DNA of 64,000 bases from Salticus scenicus. Its lineage: Eukaryota > Arthropoda > Arachnida > Araneae > Salticidae. Each line of letters starts with the position of its first letter. Within the stretch, counting starts at the first letter, position 1. The DNA lies in assembly GCA_963930645.1 (NCBI GenBank), contig OZ005654.1, positions 269,926,282-269,990,281 on the forward strand, in the 5' to 3' direction. The notes under the pieces were generated by a model that was not told the origin of the DNA, ran no database searches, and was given only the letters and a program-made list of their open reading frames with translations. Shown piece after piece: positions 20,965 to 32,294 of this stretch. Made by a program: the position numbers and the translations under genes.

Positions 20965-22325
20965 TTTTAGTTAGGGATCAACTCCATGCCCCAAGTATTT
21001 TTTTTTATTTATTTATCATTCTCGTGATCTTCTGATCTTCACCACTATAAAGTGATCAGAGAGTGCGGGAAAAATGATTTGTTTTTGCCCTCTGTAAAAA
21101 TTCACCAATTACCACCTTTATCCCAACTCACCTTTTTGGAAAGACTTGACCCCTGAACTGAGTCAAATATTAACAGTATTAACTGAGAATAATACTTTGT
21201 GGGTCAAGTTACCCACAAAACAATTTTTTTTTTTTGGCTTGCCAATGGCTGACCAAGCTCTGGTGCCAATGTGGTATTTTAAAACAATTAATTACTAAAT
21301 AAAGTGATTAAGTTGGTTTTATGTAAATAAGTTGTAAAAAGAAAAGACCTAGTAGTACTGGTATTCTTAATATTAGTAGTAGTATTATTAGAGTGTATTA
21401 AACACTATTGTATTTATTAAATAATTTTATGTGTCTGTTAAATGTTATATTTATGAAAAAATTATTTGTGTTAGTATGTAAATAAAATTTCTAGAAATTG
21501 TTAAAAATGTACTATGATATAATTGTTTTTATATACTTTATGTTTCTGTTTTATTAAAATATCTTTGCATTTTTAAAAAGATACACAAAGAAAAACACAA
21601 GTTTGTTTACAATTTACAAAACATTTTTTACAATGTACTGTTAAAATTACAGTGTTATAATTATTGTTATACATATTCTATATGCACTCAATAACCAAGA
21701 TCAGACTTTTTACAACAATTATTTATTGTCAACGATCAACGTTATTATTCAAGACATCTAAAAACTTTATTGGCCAAAAGGAACTTTATATTTTAAAGAC
21801 TTTCCTCAACAAACTAGTTTGTACATAAAAAAGATATCTTGTCAAAAATGTTATGCCGGTAAACATATTATGTTATAATTTTTTTTTTTTCAGTATGTCA
21901 TACGTTTTCATACATTATTTTATTAAACTTTTCTTATGTTTGTAAACAAGCGCTGTAAATACCATTATATGTATCAGGCGAGCACGTTGACCAGGTCCAA
22001 CAGACAAGTAAATAAATTAAAAAAGAAAAAGTAAATTTTTTATAAATAAAGGGAAAGGCCATAACTCCTACTTAAAAAGGATTCCATAACAAAATATTTC
22101 AGACGAAATTTTCTAAAAAATAAAATTTTCATTTTTAAAATAAAATTTTCCATTTTTAAATAAATTTTCCATTTTAAATAAATTTTTCAAAAACTTAAGT
22201 TTTATAATTTGTCAAATTTTCCATTTTAAGTTTAACTTTCTCCTGTAGTATCTCCTATTGCTGAGGGACTTCCCACATACTTGCAGGCAAGTATGGGGGA
22301 GCGTCGGCTTGGAGGGGGGGGGATA
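20965..22325 (+). other. Gypsy 3' non-coding region with polypurine tract
   Basis: About 1.36 kb between pol and the 3' LTR. No env-like frame of useful length is present. Just before the LTR is a G-rich polypurine tract (about 22311-22323), the expected plus-strand primer. A hairpin (CATACTTGC / GCAAGTATG at 22276-22284 and 22287-22295) lies just upstream of it. Confidence 0.75.
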
Positions 22326-22989
22326 TGAAAGGATAAAATAAGCAAGATTCTAAATTAATATTTAAATTAATATTAAATGATATCTTAATAGAATTAGCTC
22401 AGAATAAATCTTAATTTTAAGAACAACTTTGTGAGAGTTCTATTTTAGCGCCCCTGTTAAGTTAGTTTTTCAGCAAAGCACATCGTAGCGCGGGAATCGC
22501 GATTAGAAGAAGTTTCATAATCAAAATTATGCAATAGTTGAAATTAGCGGCAATGCATTGCGAAATACGAAATCCTGGATATCCGGGTCAGCCAATGAAA
22601 GGATGTGGGTTGGATTTTGGCTGACCTGGTTATCCAATAAGAATAGTTTCGGTTCCCACCGAAATATCCATATAAAAACGGGAACACACGAAAATCAGAG
22701 TCTCTTTCCATGAAAGCTTTTGATTAAATAGTCGACGACAATAATAAGTTTAAGTTAACGGTCCCAGGATGGGAATTGATTCGCGGTTCCGCCGTTAATG
22801 GAACAATTTCGGCCCGACTCGGCTACGGATCTGTACAGCGTGCTCAAAATGAAGTGACTTAATAAAGTGTAATATGACTGTCTTCAAATAAACGACTGCA
22901 TCATCAATTGTGAAGTATTTCTTTGAGTGAACTTTCTTAATATGGAGTGACTGGAATACATCAGCCCTACAAGAAAGGGCTACGTTACA
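22326..22989 (+). repeat. 3' LTR of Gypsy element
   Basis: 664 bp, nearly identical to 14545-15208. By-eye differences are the CCCGCCAAAA/CCCACCGAAA pair, one G/A shortly after, and two compensating single-base indels in the last 30 bp. It supplies the polyadenylation signal for the element transcript. Confidence 0.95.
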
Positions 22990-23329
22990 TATATGTATAT
23001 ATGAAAGGATAAAAAGATTTAATATTTAAGTAAAATTCTTCCAAAAAAAAAAAAAAAAAAAAAGTATTAATAATAATAATAATTAATATTCAATTAAGAA
23101 TGTTAGTCAAAATTTTTAAGTAAAAAATAATTCGTAAATACAACTGTAAGTTAACTTTTCCATCTTAACACTTTATAACTTAGAGCTAATAAAACGGGTG
23201 TTTTTTTTTAAAGTAAAAGTTAAGAGTATTATGCTCTTTGTTGCTATGTGCAGTCAAATCTTGCACATTATCTAAAGCCTAGATATCTGGAATCAAGCTA
23301 AAATATCAACCATAAACTAATTGCCGAAA

Positions 23330-25350
23330 CGTCAGTGGAGGCCCTCTGTTGAGACTCAAAACGGTTTTGGGCTGTGTCTGTCTGTCCGTCTGTCTGTCGC
23401 GCGATAGCGACTGCAAAATTAGAGCTATTGACTTGAAATTTGGTACACATGTTCATGAGCCCCACGAAATTAGCTGTATAGTTTTTGGTATGTATTCCAT
23501 TTGTAGTTCGTATACAGGGACAAGCCAAAGTTTTTCTTATCATTACGGCCTATGGGAGGAATTTGTACGTATCGCGATAGCGGCCGCAAAAATAGCGCTA
23601 TTGACTTGAAATATGGTACACATGTTCAAAAGCCCCACGAAATTAGTTGTATAGATTTTGGTATGTATTCCATTTGTAGTTCGTATACAGGGACACGCCA
23701 ATGTTTTTCTTATCATTACGGCTTATGGGAGGAATTTGTATGTATCGCGGTAGTGGCCGCAAAAATAGCGCTATTGACTTGAAATTTGGTACACATGTTC
23801 ATAAGCTCCACGAAATCAGCTGTATAGTTTTTGGTATATATTCCCTTTGTAGTTCGTATACAGGGACACGCCAAAGTTTTTCTTATCATTACGGCCTAAG
23901 GGAGGAATTTGTATGTATTGCGATAGCGGCCACAAAAATCACGCTATTGACTTGCAATTTGGTACACATATTCATGAGCCCAACGGAATTAGCTGTATAG
24001 TTTTAGGTGTGTATTCCATTTGTAGTTCGTGTACAGGGACATGCCAAAGTCATTCTATCATTACGGCCTATGGGAAGAATATGTATGTACCGCGATAGCC
24101 ACCGCAAAAATCAAGCTATTGACTTCCAATTTTTGCCGAAACGTCAGTGGAAGGCCTCTGTTGAGACTCAACAGGATTTTGTGTTCCGTCTGTCCGTCTG
24201 TCTGTCTGTCTGTCGTGTGATAGCGGCCGCAAATATTACGCTATTGACTTGAAATTTGGTACACATGTTCATGATCCCCACAAAATTAGCTGCATAGTTT
24301 TTGGTATGTATTCCATTTGTAGTTCGTGTACAGGGACACGCCAAATTTTTTTTATCATTACTGCCTATGGGAAGAATTTGTATGTACCGCAATAGCGGCC
24401 GCAAAAATTCTCCGATTGATTTGCAAATTGACACATATATTCAGGCTCTGTATAGAAATAGCTATTTATTTTTTTAGGCCTATACTTTTTATGGATTGTA
24501 TACAGGGACACGCCAAAATACTTCACATTACGGCGTATGAGGTGAATTGCGTTTAAACGCATTTTAACTTCTTTACTTTGCAATCAAGAAAATTAAACTA
24601 GCGTACATGAGTAAGATGTTTAACTTATGTTGTTTGAAGAAAATATGTGCTCTTAAGCTTTCTAATTAATGCACAGGACCTTACAAAATTGTTCTGACAA
24701 TGTCACGTAGTCATCCAAACGATGTTAAATTTGGAACAATTATTAATTTTAAACGCAAAGTAAGCTGAATAGTTTTTACAGGAGTATAGAATGTTTATGG
24801 TTTGTTTACAGAGACACGCAAAAGAATTTCGTAGCATTAGAGCCTATGGACAAACTTTTATTTAAGAGCGCACTTTAATGCGTTTATGCTGCATTGAACT
24901 TAATAAAATTAACATACTTTATAAAGATGCTTAAAATTATGTTTACTCTTAAAAAAGGTTATGTATAGACTAAATAATTTATGGGACCACACAAAATAAT
25001 TCCGAGTATGTACTGTAATCATCCAAATGATGTCAAATTAGTTTGAAAAATTAATGAGTTATAATTAATTAAGTTTATTCTTATTATTGGCATTTATAAT
25101 GACTGTGGCTACTTTTCCGGGATATATAAAATAATTTCGTACTATTACGGTCTATAGTCGATATTTCTTAAAAGTTTATTTTAACATGGTTACACCCCAT
25201 CAAATATAATGAATTTATGTTAAAATTTTAAAAGCATGTTTTCTTGTTGATAATTGTGGGCATAGAATTGGAAATTAGTTTAAAGGCTACGCAAAATATT
25301 TCCGATATGCTATGTAATTTTCTTTTTGTATGAAATTTGGTAGTTATGAA
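23330..25350 (+). repeat. Tandem array, ~173-bp units, with two header copies
   Basis: The header TTGCCGAAACGTCAGTGGA plus a GTCTGTCTGTCC-rich tract appears at 23321 and again at about 24133. Units repeat TATTGACTTGAAATTTGG, TACACATGTTCATGAG, GTATTCCATTTGTAGTTC and CATTACGGCCTATGGG. The CATTACGG anchor falls at 23541, 23714, 23887 and 24059 (spacing 172-173). It then falls at 24356 and 24526, and in decayed form at 24835 and 25142 (spacing about 307-309). The frames that look like related proteins here are translations of the repeat, not genes. Confidence 0.85.
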
Positions 25351-25411
25351 ATTTAGTATTTATGACTTTCAGGGAAATAATACAAGACCGTCGTTTATTA
25401 AGAATACATAT

Positions 25412-26031
25412 TGTTGCGTACTTGGGGGTCCGTAAGTTGTCCGAGAATGAAAGGCAAAACTTGCAAAAATTCAGTGATGTATTCACAGGAAGTTCCAGAA
25501 AAATACAGGTCTATAAACCAAGTATCAGCTTCAATTCAACCAGTAAACACAGCTTAAACAACAGCCGTTAACAGCAAAACAACGGTACAAACTATTTAGC
25601 AATAACACATAGAGAAAGTCTCATCTAAAGAGGCTCAAAGCAAAGCAAGCATTTCACGAAACTGACACAGATCTGAGACTGACTGCCTTGGCGAAAAAAT
25701 GCTCCTTTTATACTTTTCTATCGAACACAGACTGTTCTGGAAAATTCTCGTATCTCATAATGAGATTAGAGCTTCCATATTTGGCATATCCCTAATAAGG
25801 ATTTTCTCGCAAAGGTCGCCAAAAAAATCGCCAAGGAGGGAAACAGTCGCCAAATTTGGCACCAAATCCATTTCTTCCCTTATTGGAGCTTTTTTAAATG
25901 TTTTTAAGGGAAAATTAGGCTATTTTAATGCTAAAACGACTAAAAATGCACAAAGTTAGCATTTTATTAACTTTACTAAACTTCTTTGAATTGATACAAA
26001 AATAAATGCAATTATTTACAATTCCGTAACA
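25412..26031 (+). repeat. Candidate solo LTR
   Basis: 620 bp starting TGTTGCGTACTTGGGGGTCC and ending CCGTAACA, so the ends form a short TG...CA inverted repeat. It includes a TATA-like TTTTATACTT and an AATAAA near the end, as an LTR would. No matching second copy is present in the window and no clean target duplication is seen, so this is tentative. Confidence 0.35.
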
Positions 26032-26981
26032 CTTTATAAGATATGCAAATAGAGACATAGCGGGGGGTTGAGGGGGGCGGCAGCCCCCCTCAGGAATGTA
26101 TCTGATTATGGTAACAAGTCGATCGAATCAATATATACGATTATATAATAAGGAATAAATAAAAATGACCTATTGAATAATGTCTGATGTAAATAGGACG
26201 TTGAGGCTCCTGATCTGCAGATCCACTAGTTATGATAAGAAATCACCACAGAACTGGCATTTTAAAGTGTTGCTGCTTTGACTGCAGCACTCATGGCTAC
26301 TTTGTTCACCTGACGAAGGGTCATGTGTTCTTTCGACCCAAAACAACTGTTGCACGTTTATTGTATTTTATGGGGTTTTTTCAAAGTTTTGTAATTATTA
26401 CATAAACTAATTAGCCAGTAAAGATAAGTGGGAATTTAATTAGGTAAGTAGCAAATTAACTTTGCAAATGGTGAAATTAGAAGGTCAAAACAAGCTGACA
26501 CAGGAAGAAGACCTTTTCACCATCTAATATTTGCTGACAAACTTCATGATTTTGTAATGCCCCAGCTCCAAATGAAATTTTGTCATAAAACACCCAGCTT
26601 AACTGTTGATCAGGTTCATACTACTTTGATGCATGAACAAGGGGGGGGGGGGGATCAATAACAGATTTATACTGTCACCAAATATACCTTATTATACTTG
26701 CTACATTTATTCGTGATATATATAATGGTTACTGGTTAAGTTATTAGTTATTTATCTCTTACTTCTCTCTTTTAACTAAGAATTAAAATGAATTAGTGCT
26801 ACCTATATCATGTTAAATCATTTGTTTTATTTTTAAATGTATATTAAGTTATGAATTTGAAATTTTGAAGAGTTTTTACTTGTGTTTTTCATGTGTTATT
26901 ATAGTTGTGTAACTTTTACTATTTTATGGTTTGATTATTTAATTTTTTTAATATGTATTTTGTATTTTCATATCCATCAAG

Positions 26982-27211
26982 GAGTAACTCACCTGGAATT
27001 CAAAAGACCTGAAAATTTTGAATATAAGAGTGGTCAATGGGTGCGAATTGCTTGTGTACCTTTAAATAAAAATGAATATCATCCATTTACTTTGTCATCT
27101 GCTCCTCATGAAGAAAATTTAAGTTTGCATATTAGAGCTGTTGGCCCTTGGACTACTAACTTGCGGAAAGTGTATGATCCAAATAACCTACAACAACATG
27201 CCTATCCAAAA
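26982..27211 (+). CDS. Duox: Duox exon, FAD-binding segment
   Basis: AG at 26980-26981 and GT at 27212; phase 1 in, phase 0 out. It encodes VTHLEFKRPENFEYKSGQWV, then EYHPFTLSSAPHEENLSLHI and GPWTTNLRKVYDP, ending AYPK. HPFTLSSAP is the flavin-binding motif of the ferredoxin-reductase-like domain, and FEYKSGQW is the conserved strand before it. This cytosolic domain passes hydride-derived electrons from NADPH via FAD to the haems. An open frame also extends on both sides into intron, but splice signals and alignment fix the exon limits. Confidence 0.95.
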
Positions 27212-28251
27212 GTAAGCTATTTTGCTGAAATTGTTTTTATAAGAATAAATATGTAAAAAAATAATAATAAAATAAAACACTGTTCAATAGAAAAAAGTGT
27301 TTTTATAAATAATGAAATTGTTTTAGAACTCTTCTTTCTCTCTACAAAATACTTAAAAAAATATATATAATAATAATAATAATAAATATTACTCTTAGAA
27401 CTAAGGATTTACATAAACTAATTTTTCTGTTTATTCCAAGCTATAAGTGTAAGCCACATATTTCTATCCATACAAATATTAGTGAAATTTGGGACACTTC
27501 TTACCCGTAGGCATCTAAAGTTATTTTGAATAAAAGTATGTTTATGAAATATATGTAATCTATAAATAATGTGCAATAAATAACAATAACATATATAATA
27601 AATATATATCACAATATATTTATATTTACTTATATACTGTTATTTTTCCTTGTTCTTGCCATTTATTTGCGTTATTTAAAATAAGAATAAATAAAAAAAT
27701 AATTCATTATTTTAGCAAAAGGTTTTTGTGTGTAAAGAAATTGATCTTAATTTCAGCAACATTTGTGATAGAGTGTTTTATAACATGTTTCTGATCATTT
27801 GTCAGACTTTATGAAACCCATCTTATACAAACTTTATGGGAACCTAGATATAGTATGATAATGGAACATTCATGGCCCTAATTGATTTGCACTTCAATAT
27901 CAATGTCATCAATCAGGCACCAATCACCTTCAATGAGACCTTGGACACTTGTGGCCATTATTTTGCAGCTTCATCTCAATTTTTGAATTGCACAGTAAAA
28001 CACCTGAGTATGTGACAGCCTTGTTTCCCGAAATTGTGCTGTCAGTCTAATGAGAATGTGCCTAAGTGTCCAAGCTAAAAATTTTAATTGGCTTAATCTT
28101 TTCTTTGGTCATAAATTTAATAATGATGTATTTTGGCATAACCTTGTTCAGACACAACTGAACTGGCAAAACAAAATCCTGCACTAGAGCACGACAACAC
28201 TGATCCACTCTTCTTACTTCAACTTTCAATACCTAGATATAGCTTGAAGTT

Positions 28252-28299
<48 letters not shown>

Positions 28300-29072
28300 C
28301 ATATATATGCATTTTCCTTTTCTCTAAAATTGCTTTTAAATCTGTTACAGAATAGTATGTGATAACAATAGTAAATATATTTCATTATAACAGTTAATAT
28401 CACCTATTCTCTGTAATTTTTCTTTTCTTTTCATTTTAATAACTTTTTTTTTTTTTTTTTTTTACTTTTAATACTTAATATGATAAATATGTGGTATTTA
28501 GCTCATTTATTATAGTATAAGTTTTTGATTTATATAAGACTTCATTTGCATTTCAATTAATTTACAAAAAAAAAAAAAAAAATAAATAATAATAATAATA
28601 ATCATATTTGCAATGTAAATTTATTTTCTTTTACAAATTTTTAAATATTTTCAAAACTATAATAGAATGATTGTATGGGCCAGTAAAGTCTCAAAACTAC
28701 TGGTCCTGTGGACCACTGACTTAATTTTCTTAATTTCTACCCCTGCATATAAAACATATATATATGGACATACTTGTTTATGGATTTTGGGGGGATAATA
28801 TTTCAGTGAACATTTTTCTCCCATATTTTATTAAAATTATTAATGATTATTTTTATTTTAGTTATTTATTTATGGTTCTTGTGGAATATGGTAGCTTTTC
28901 TTATTTTCTACTACTTTGTTACAATATGTATATTTTATTTTATTTATTTTTTATTTTTCTGATTAACAAATTAAAATTTGCCCCATAAAACAAAATACAT
29001 AACTGAGGTATATATATAATCCAATATAATCTTCTATTATAAATTTACAAGTTTTATTACAATTTAGAAATG
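27212..29072 (+). other. Duox intron, no recognised gene
   Basis: AT-rich sequence with long T runs (28261-28297, 28443-28463) and AAT repeats. Sequence at 27720-28250 is less AT-biased, but I see no protein similarity or TIR in it. Confidence 0.5.
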
Positions 29073-29649
29073 CAGTGAAATATGTTTAACACGAAAACGC
29101 TTAACATGAAAATCGGTTAACACGAAATGGTATAACGGTCCGGACAGTATACTATGCTATTTAATATATATTTTTTCTTTTAACACGGAACGAAAATCAT
29201 TTAACACGAAAATCATTTAACACGAAAACAATTCGCTTTCGATCTTCAGTGGCATGTTTGCTACAACAGAGATGTCAACATTTTAATTTATTCCGAAGCA
29301 TTTTTAGACCCGCCTTTATTTCCATACCACTCTTTTCTTCAGAGTAATTCTTTCTTATTTTATTGTAGTTATATATTGAAAGTGGTGCGAATTAAAAGCG
29401 GGCCTAAAAATGCTCCGGAATAAATTAAAATGTTGGCAACTCTGCTGCAATATGTTACCATTGATGATCATGTGTTTACAGCACCGATCACCCTAATGGA
29501 TACAATTTAGTAGTAGTTTTAAAGGAAATGGAAATAATAATTGATGACATGGAAAACATTGGCCAATTTTGCACTTTTTTTTTTACGAATCTTTTTACAC
29601 AAAAAAAATATTTCGGTCCCCTCAGTTTCGTGTTAAACGTTTTTCACTG
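29073..29649. mobile_element. pogo/Tigger-type MITE with long internal palindrome
   Basis: The ends CAGTGAAATATGTTTAACAC and the inverse at 29627-29649 form a TIR of about 23 bp with two mismatches. The TTTAACACGAAA phrase recurs several times inside the left part. An internal inverted repeat of about 50 bp (29262-29312 against 29397-29447; core ATTTTAATTTATTCCG) can fold into a long hairpin with an about 84-bp loop. CAGTGAA-type ends suggest the pogo/Tigger group. A TA flank is seen only on the right. Confidence 0.6.
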
Positions 29650-30041
29650 TATAGTTAAAGCAACTTTTTTTTTCTTTTGCTTGGAAATTTTTTTCTTGCT
29701 GTCTATGAGTAGTCATTATTTTCTGTTAAAAATAAATATTGTTGCATTAAAAAATTTAGGTACTTGTCTTCAAAACTTGGACCTTACTTAATTTTTCTTA
29801 TTTTAGTAGATTCAGCTTCTAAATAATCACCATTAATGTCAGTGATATCTGTTTTTCGTGAAAACATTGTTATAAATTTCATCGTTTACATTAGTTGTGA
29901 TGTGCAGATTTCTTTTTTTTAAGTAGTTTTTAGTGTATAGTTACTAAACTGTAATTATGAATAATTTACTTTTCATTTGACATATTTGTCATGAATTTGT
30001 TAAAGTTTTATTTATTTTGCCATTTCATATATTTGTTTTAG

Positions 30042-30200
30042 ATATATCTGGATGGTCCTTATGGAGAAGGACATCAGGACTGGTTCCGCTATGATGTTTC
30101 TGTTTTGGTTGGAGGTGGAATTGGTATAACGCCATTTGCATCCATTTTAAAAGATATTGTTTTCAAATCATCCTTTAGACAGAAAATATTCTGCAAAAAA
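30042..30200 (+). CDS. Duox: Duox exon, NADPH-binding glycine-rich segment
   Basis: 53 codons, AG at 30040-30041 and GT at 30201; phase 0 on both sides. It encodes IYLDGPYGEGHQDWFRYDVS, then VLVGGGIGITPFASILKDI and ends FCKK. DGPYGEG and VGGGIGITPF are the NADPH-ribose/pyrophosphate-binding elements of NOX dehydrogenase domains. Confidence 0.96.
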
Positions 30201-30969
30201 GTAAGTAATATTTGCGTAACTTGTTAGTTTTTATATGCATTTAAACTTTATTTCACTTTTTATACTGAAAGATGGGAATAGCAGTGTCTATTTATGTTAT
30301 TATTTAATATGTTAAGGTGAAAAAAAAAGTAAATGCTAGAATTAATAATAATAATAAAATTGCTGATAAAAGATTATATAAATTTGTAAAAAATAGTTTT
30401 ATAAAAATTTGTAGATTTTTGTAGAGGAAAAAGCACTTTTAAATAAATTTTTATGTGAGAAAATATTTTTTAGAATTTTCTAAATCATATTATTTAGAAG
30501 CAGTGTATTCTCTTACAATTTTTAAATGCTTTATGATGATGAAATTTTTATAAGCATATACCAGATAAACAATTAAATGAGCAATAGCTTATCTTTGCTT
30601 TTATCAGTTATCAGGGAAAAACTTTTATTAACAACCATTATTATGGTGGCATATCAGTTATTATAATTCTTGTATAAATCAAATTTATGCATCACTGCAG
30701 TGGGTAATCAAATTATTAATTTTTTTTTTTTTTTCTATTTTCTAAAAAAAGAAAAAAATCATGGATGAAATGGCCTCGAATTTCAGACATGTAAAGAACA
30801 TTTATAAACTCATATTTTCCAATAACAGTTTAGTCACGACTGCAGTTAGGGGGACCAACCACAAATTGAAGAAAAGTGCAAATATTTTGAATCTTCCTGA
30901 ATCATCAAAAGCTACAAATGACTTGTAACTTTTACACATAATTTCACTCACTATGTATAATATTTGTAT

Positions 30970-31005
<36 letters not shown>

Positions 31006-31599
31006 TAGAAATCAATGATTACTTAGACAGATATAACTTAAAAAATATATACATATTAATTTTTTTTGGCAAGATTTTTGCTTATAACAAGAATGAATTT
31101 TAATGAAATTCTACAAAGCTTGCATTAAAATTGACAAAACATTAGAAGAAACATTTTCCTGACACATAGAATACACATGTGTAATTTTCCCTTAGATATG
31201 AGTAATTGTAGTGAATGTCATGCACGAAGGATAGAATTATTTTTGTTACATAGATTGAAGGCTAGATATATTGGCCAATTTACATCAAAAGTTCATTTGA
31301 ATAGAGTAAAAATTAAACAAATTATCAGCAAAAGAATGAGCAAGATTTAGATATTTTCTAGAATTGAAATTTTATAAGGGGTTTTTTACATGATACATAT
31401 TTAATTTAGAGAGCCAAATATTTTACTTGTGTTGCAAAAATTCTTCTTTGTGAAAAACCCTTTATGAACTCACAAATCTTAGTAAATAAATAAAATTATG
31501 CTGGAGTTACAAGCCTATAAGGGGTTTTTCACATAAAAGTTGTTTTGCAACATGATTGAAATAATTGGATCACTAAATTAAATATGTAGCATATATATA
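30201..31599 (+). other. Duox intron, no recognised gene
   Basis: AT-rich with homopolymer T tracts (30719-30734, 30978-31004). Nothing coding or repetitive was recognised apart from the element that begins at 31602. Confidence 0.5.
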
Positions 31600-31601
31600 T
31601 A

Positions 31602-32294
31602 CAGTGAACTCTCGTTAAAACAGACAATCAAGGGCCGGCAGTTTTTGTCCATATTAACGAGAGTCCATTGTAACAGGAGTTCATAAATTGAAGTTCCATG
31701 TTAACCCCTACAACTACAGTAAAGCATAATTTTGAATGTATGCTGCCTATGCATTTTTCTCCTCTAAAGTGTAAACTTTGAGAAGGCTGAGCTTTATAAA
31801 AAAGTCCTGTTTCATAAATGTTAAATATGTTTTAGCTTTGATAGTTCGTAGTCCTTGATAGGCACAACAAATTCTCTTTCCATTCTTTTATGTTTTCTTC
31901 TGGTACATTTCCAATAACGAAACCCTTTGATATGTCTCCACAATAGAAGCAGAGACAGGTGCAAATTGTTGACTTCAACTGTCGCTGTCAATCAATACTC
32001 TTTACCTCCCATGGTGTAATAGCGCAGAGTGAAAGATATTAACCCTTTTATTATTGCATCTTTTCATGTAAAAAAAAAAAAAAAAAAAAAAAAACTTTGA
32101 AAAATTTTTGGAAATTGACTCTTTTTTGAAGAAAGTAAGCTTTGAGGGAAAAAAATGTTCATCTTAACGAATGAATTGTACATATAAAGCGATGTTTATT
32201 ACATGCAATTCCTATAGGCCTTAGACGGGGATTTTGTTTTTGTACCTAACGAGAAATCCATCTTAAACGGGGCCGTTTTAACGAGAGTTCACTG
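31602..32294 (-). mobile_element. pogo/Tigger element, internally deleted
   Basis: Perfect 20-bp TIRs, CAGTGAACTCTCGTTAAAAC at 31602-31621 and its exact inverse at 32275-32294. TA flanks both sides (31600-31601 and 32295-32296), the target site of Tc1/mariner/pogo elements. The inside holds a minus-strand transposase remnant. At 693 bp the element is too short for an autonomous Tigger, so it is a deletion derivative. It lies in the Duox intron 30201-33379. Confidence 0.85.
31697..31960 (-). pseudogene. Remnant of pogo/Tigger (CENP-B/jerky-like) transposase
   Basis: The minus strand encodes IPEENIKEWKENL-like sequence (seen as NVPEENIKEWKENLLCL) and, after a stop and a frame change, IFNIYETGLFYKAQPSQSL, then FRGEKC and FTVVVGVNM. 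This matches the transposase region around the first catalytic aspartate of Tigger elements, normally in a NADETG context. Here that aspartate is replaced by tyrosine. Broken frame plus lost catalytic residue mean it is inactive. The assignment rests on recognising the ETGLFYK and following GEKC block. Confidence 0.65.

Larger units (their letters stand above)
14545..22989 (+). mobile_element. Complete Ty3/Gypsy LTR retrotransposon
   Basis: Two LTRs of 664 bp flank a gag frame and a pol frame with protease, reverse transcriptase, RNase H and integrase in Ty3/Gypsy order. LTRs begin TGAAAGGATAAAAT and end GTTACA. A 4-bp TATA flanks both sides, but in AT-repeat sequence that is weak evidence for a duplication. 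By eye the LTRs differ by three substitutions and two single-base indels, so the insertion is recent. Gag and pol share one frame split by a TGA. No env-like frame exists between pol and the 3' LTR. It sits in sense orientation inside the Duox intron 14321-26981. Confidence 0.95.

Noticed and set aside
20965..22325. Possible env gene between Gypsy pol and 3' LTR
   Set aside because: No frame of useful length, no signal peptide or membrane segment; the stretch is AT-rich and non-coding.
23349..24556. Series of similar short plus-strand frames that look like a protein family
   Set aside because: They are translations of the 173-bp tandem repeat; frames shift between units and both strands are open.
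25362..25571. 69-codon plus-strand frame with protein-like composition
   Set aside because: It crosses the start of the candidate LTR and resembles no known protein; no splice or promoter context.
26280..26400. CTGACGAAGGGTC...TTCGACCC phrase, resembling 3' ends of some non-LTR or Penelope-like elements
   Set aside because: Only one short block with no coding part or defined ends; similarity is from general memory and too weak to call.
26882..26981. In-frame upstream extension of the Duox FAD exon with a hydrophobic stretch
   Set aside because: It lies before a good AG acceptor, does not match Duox, and phase fits only with the splice at 26981/26982.
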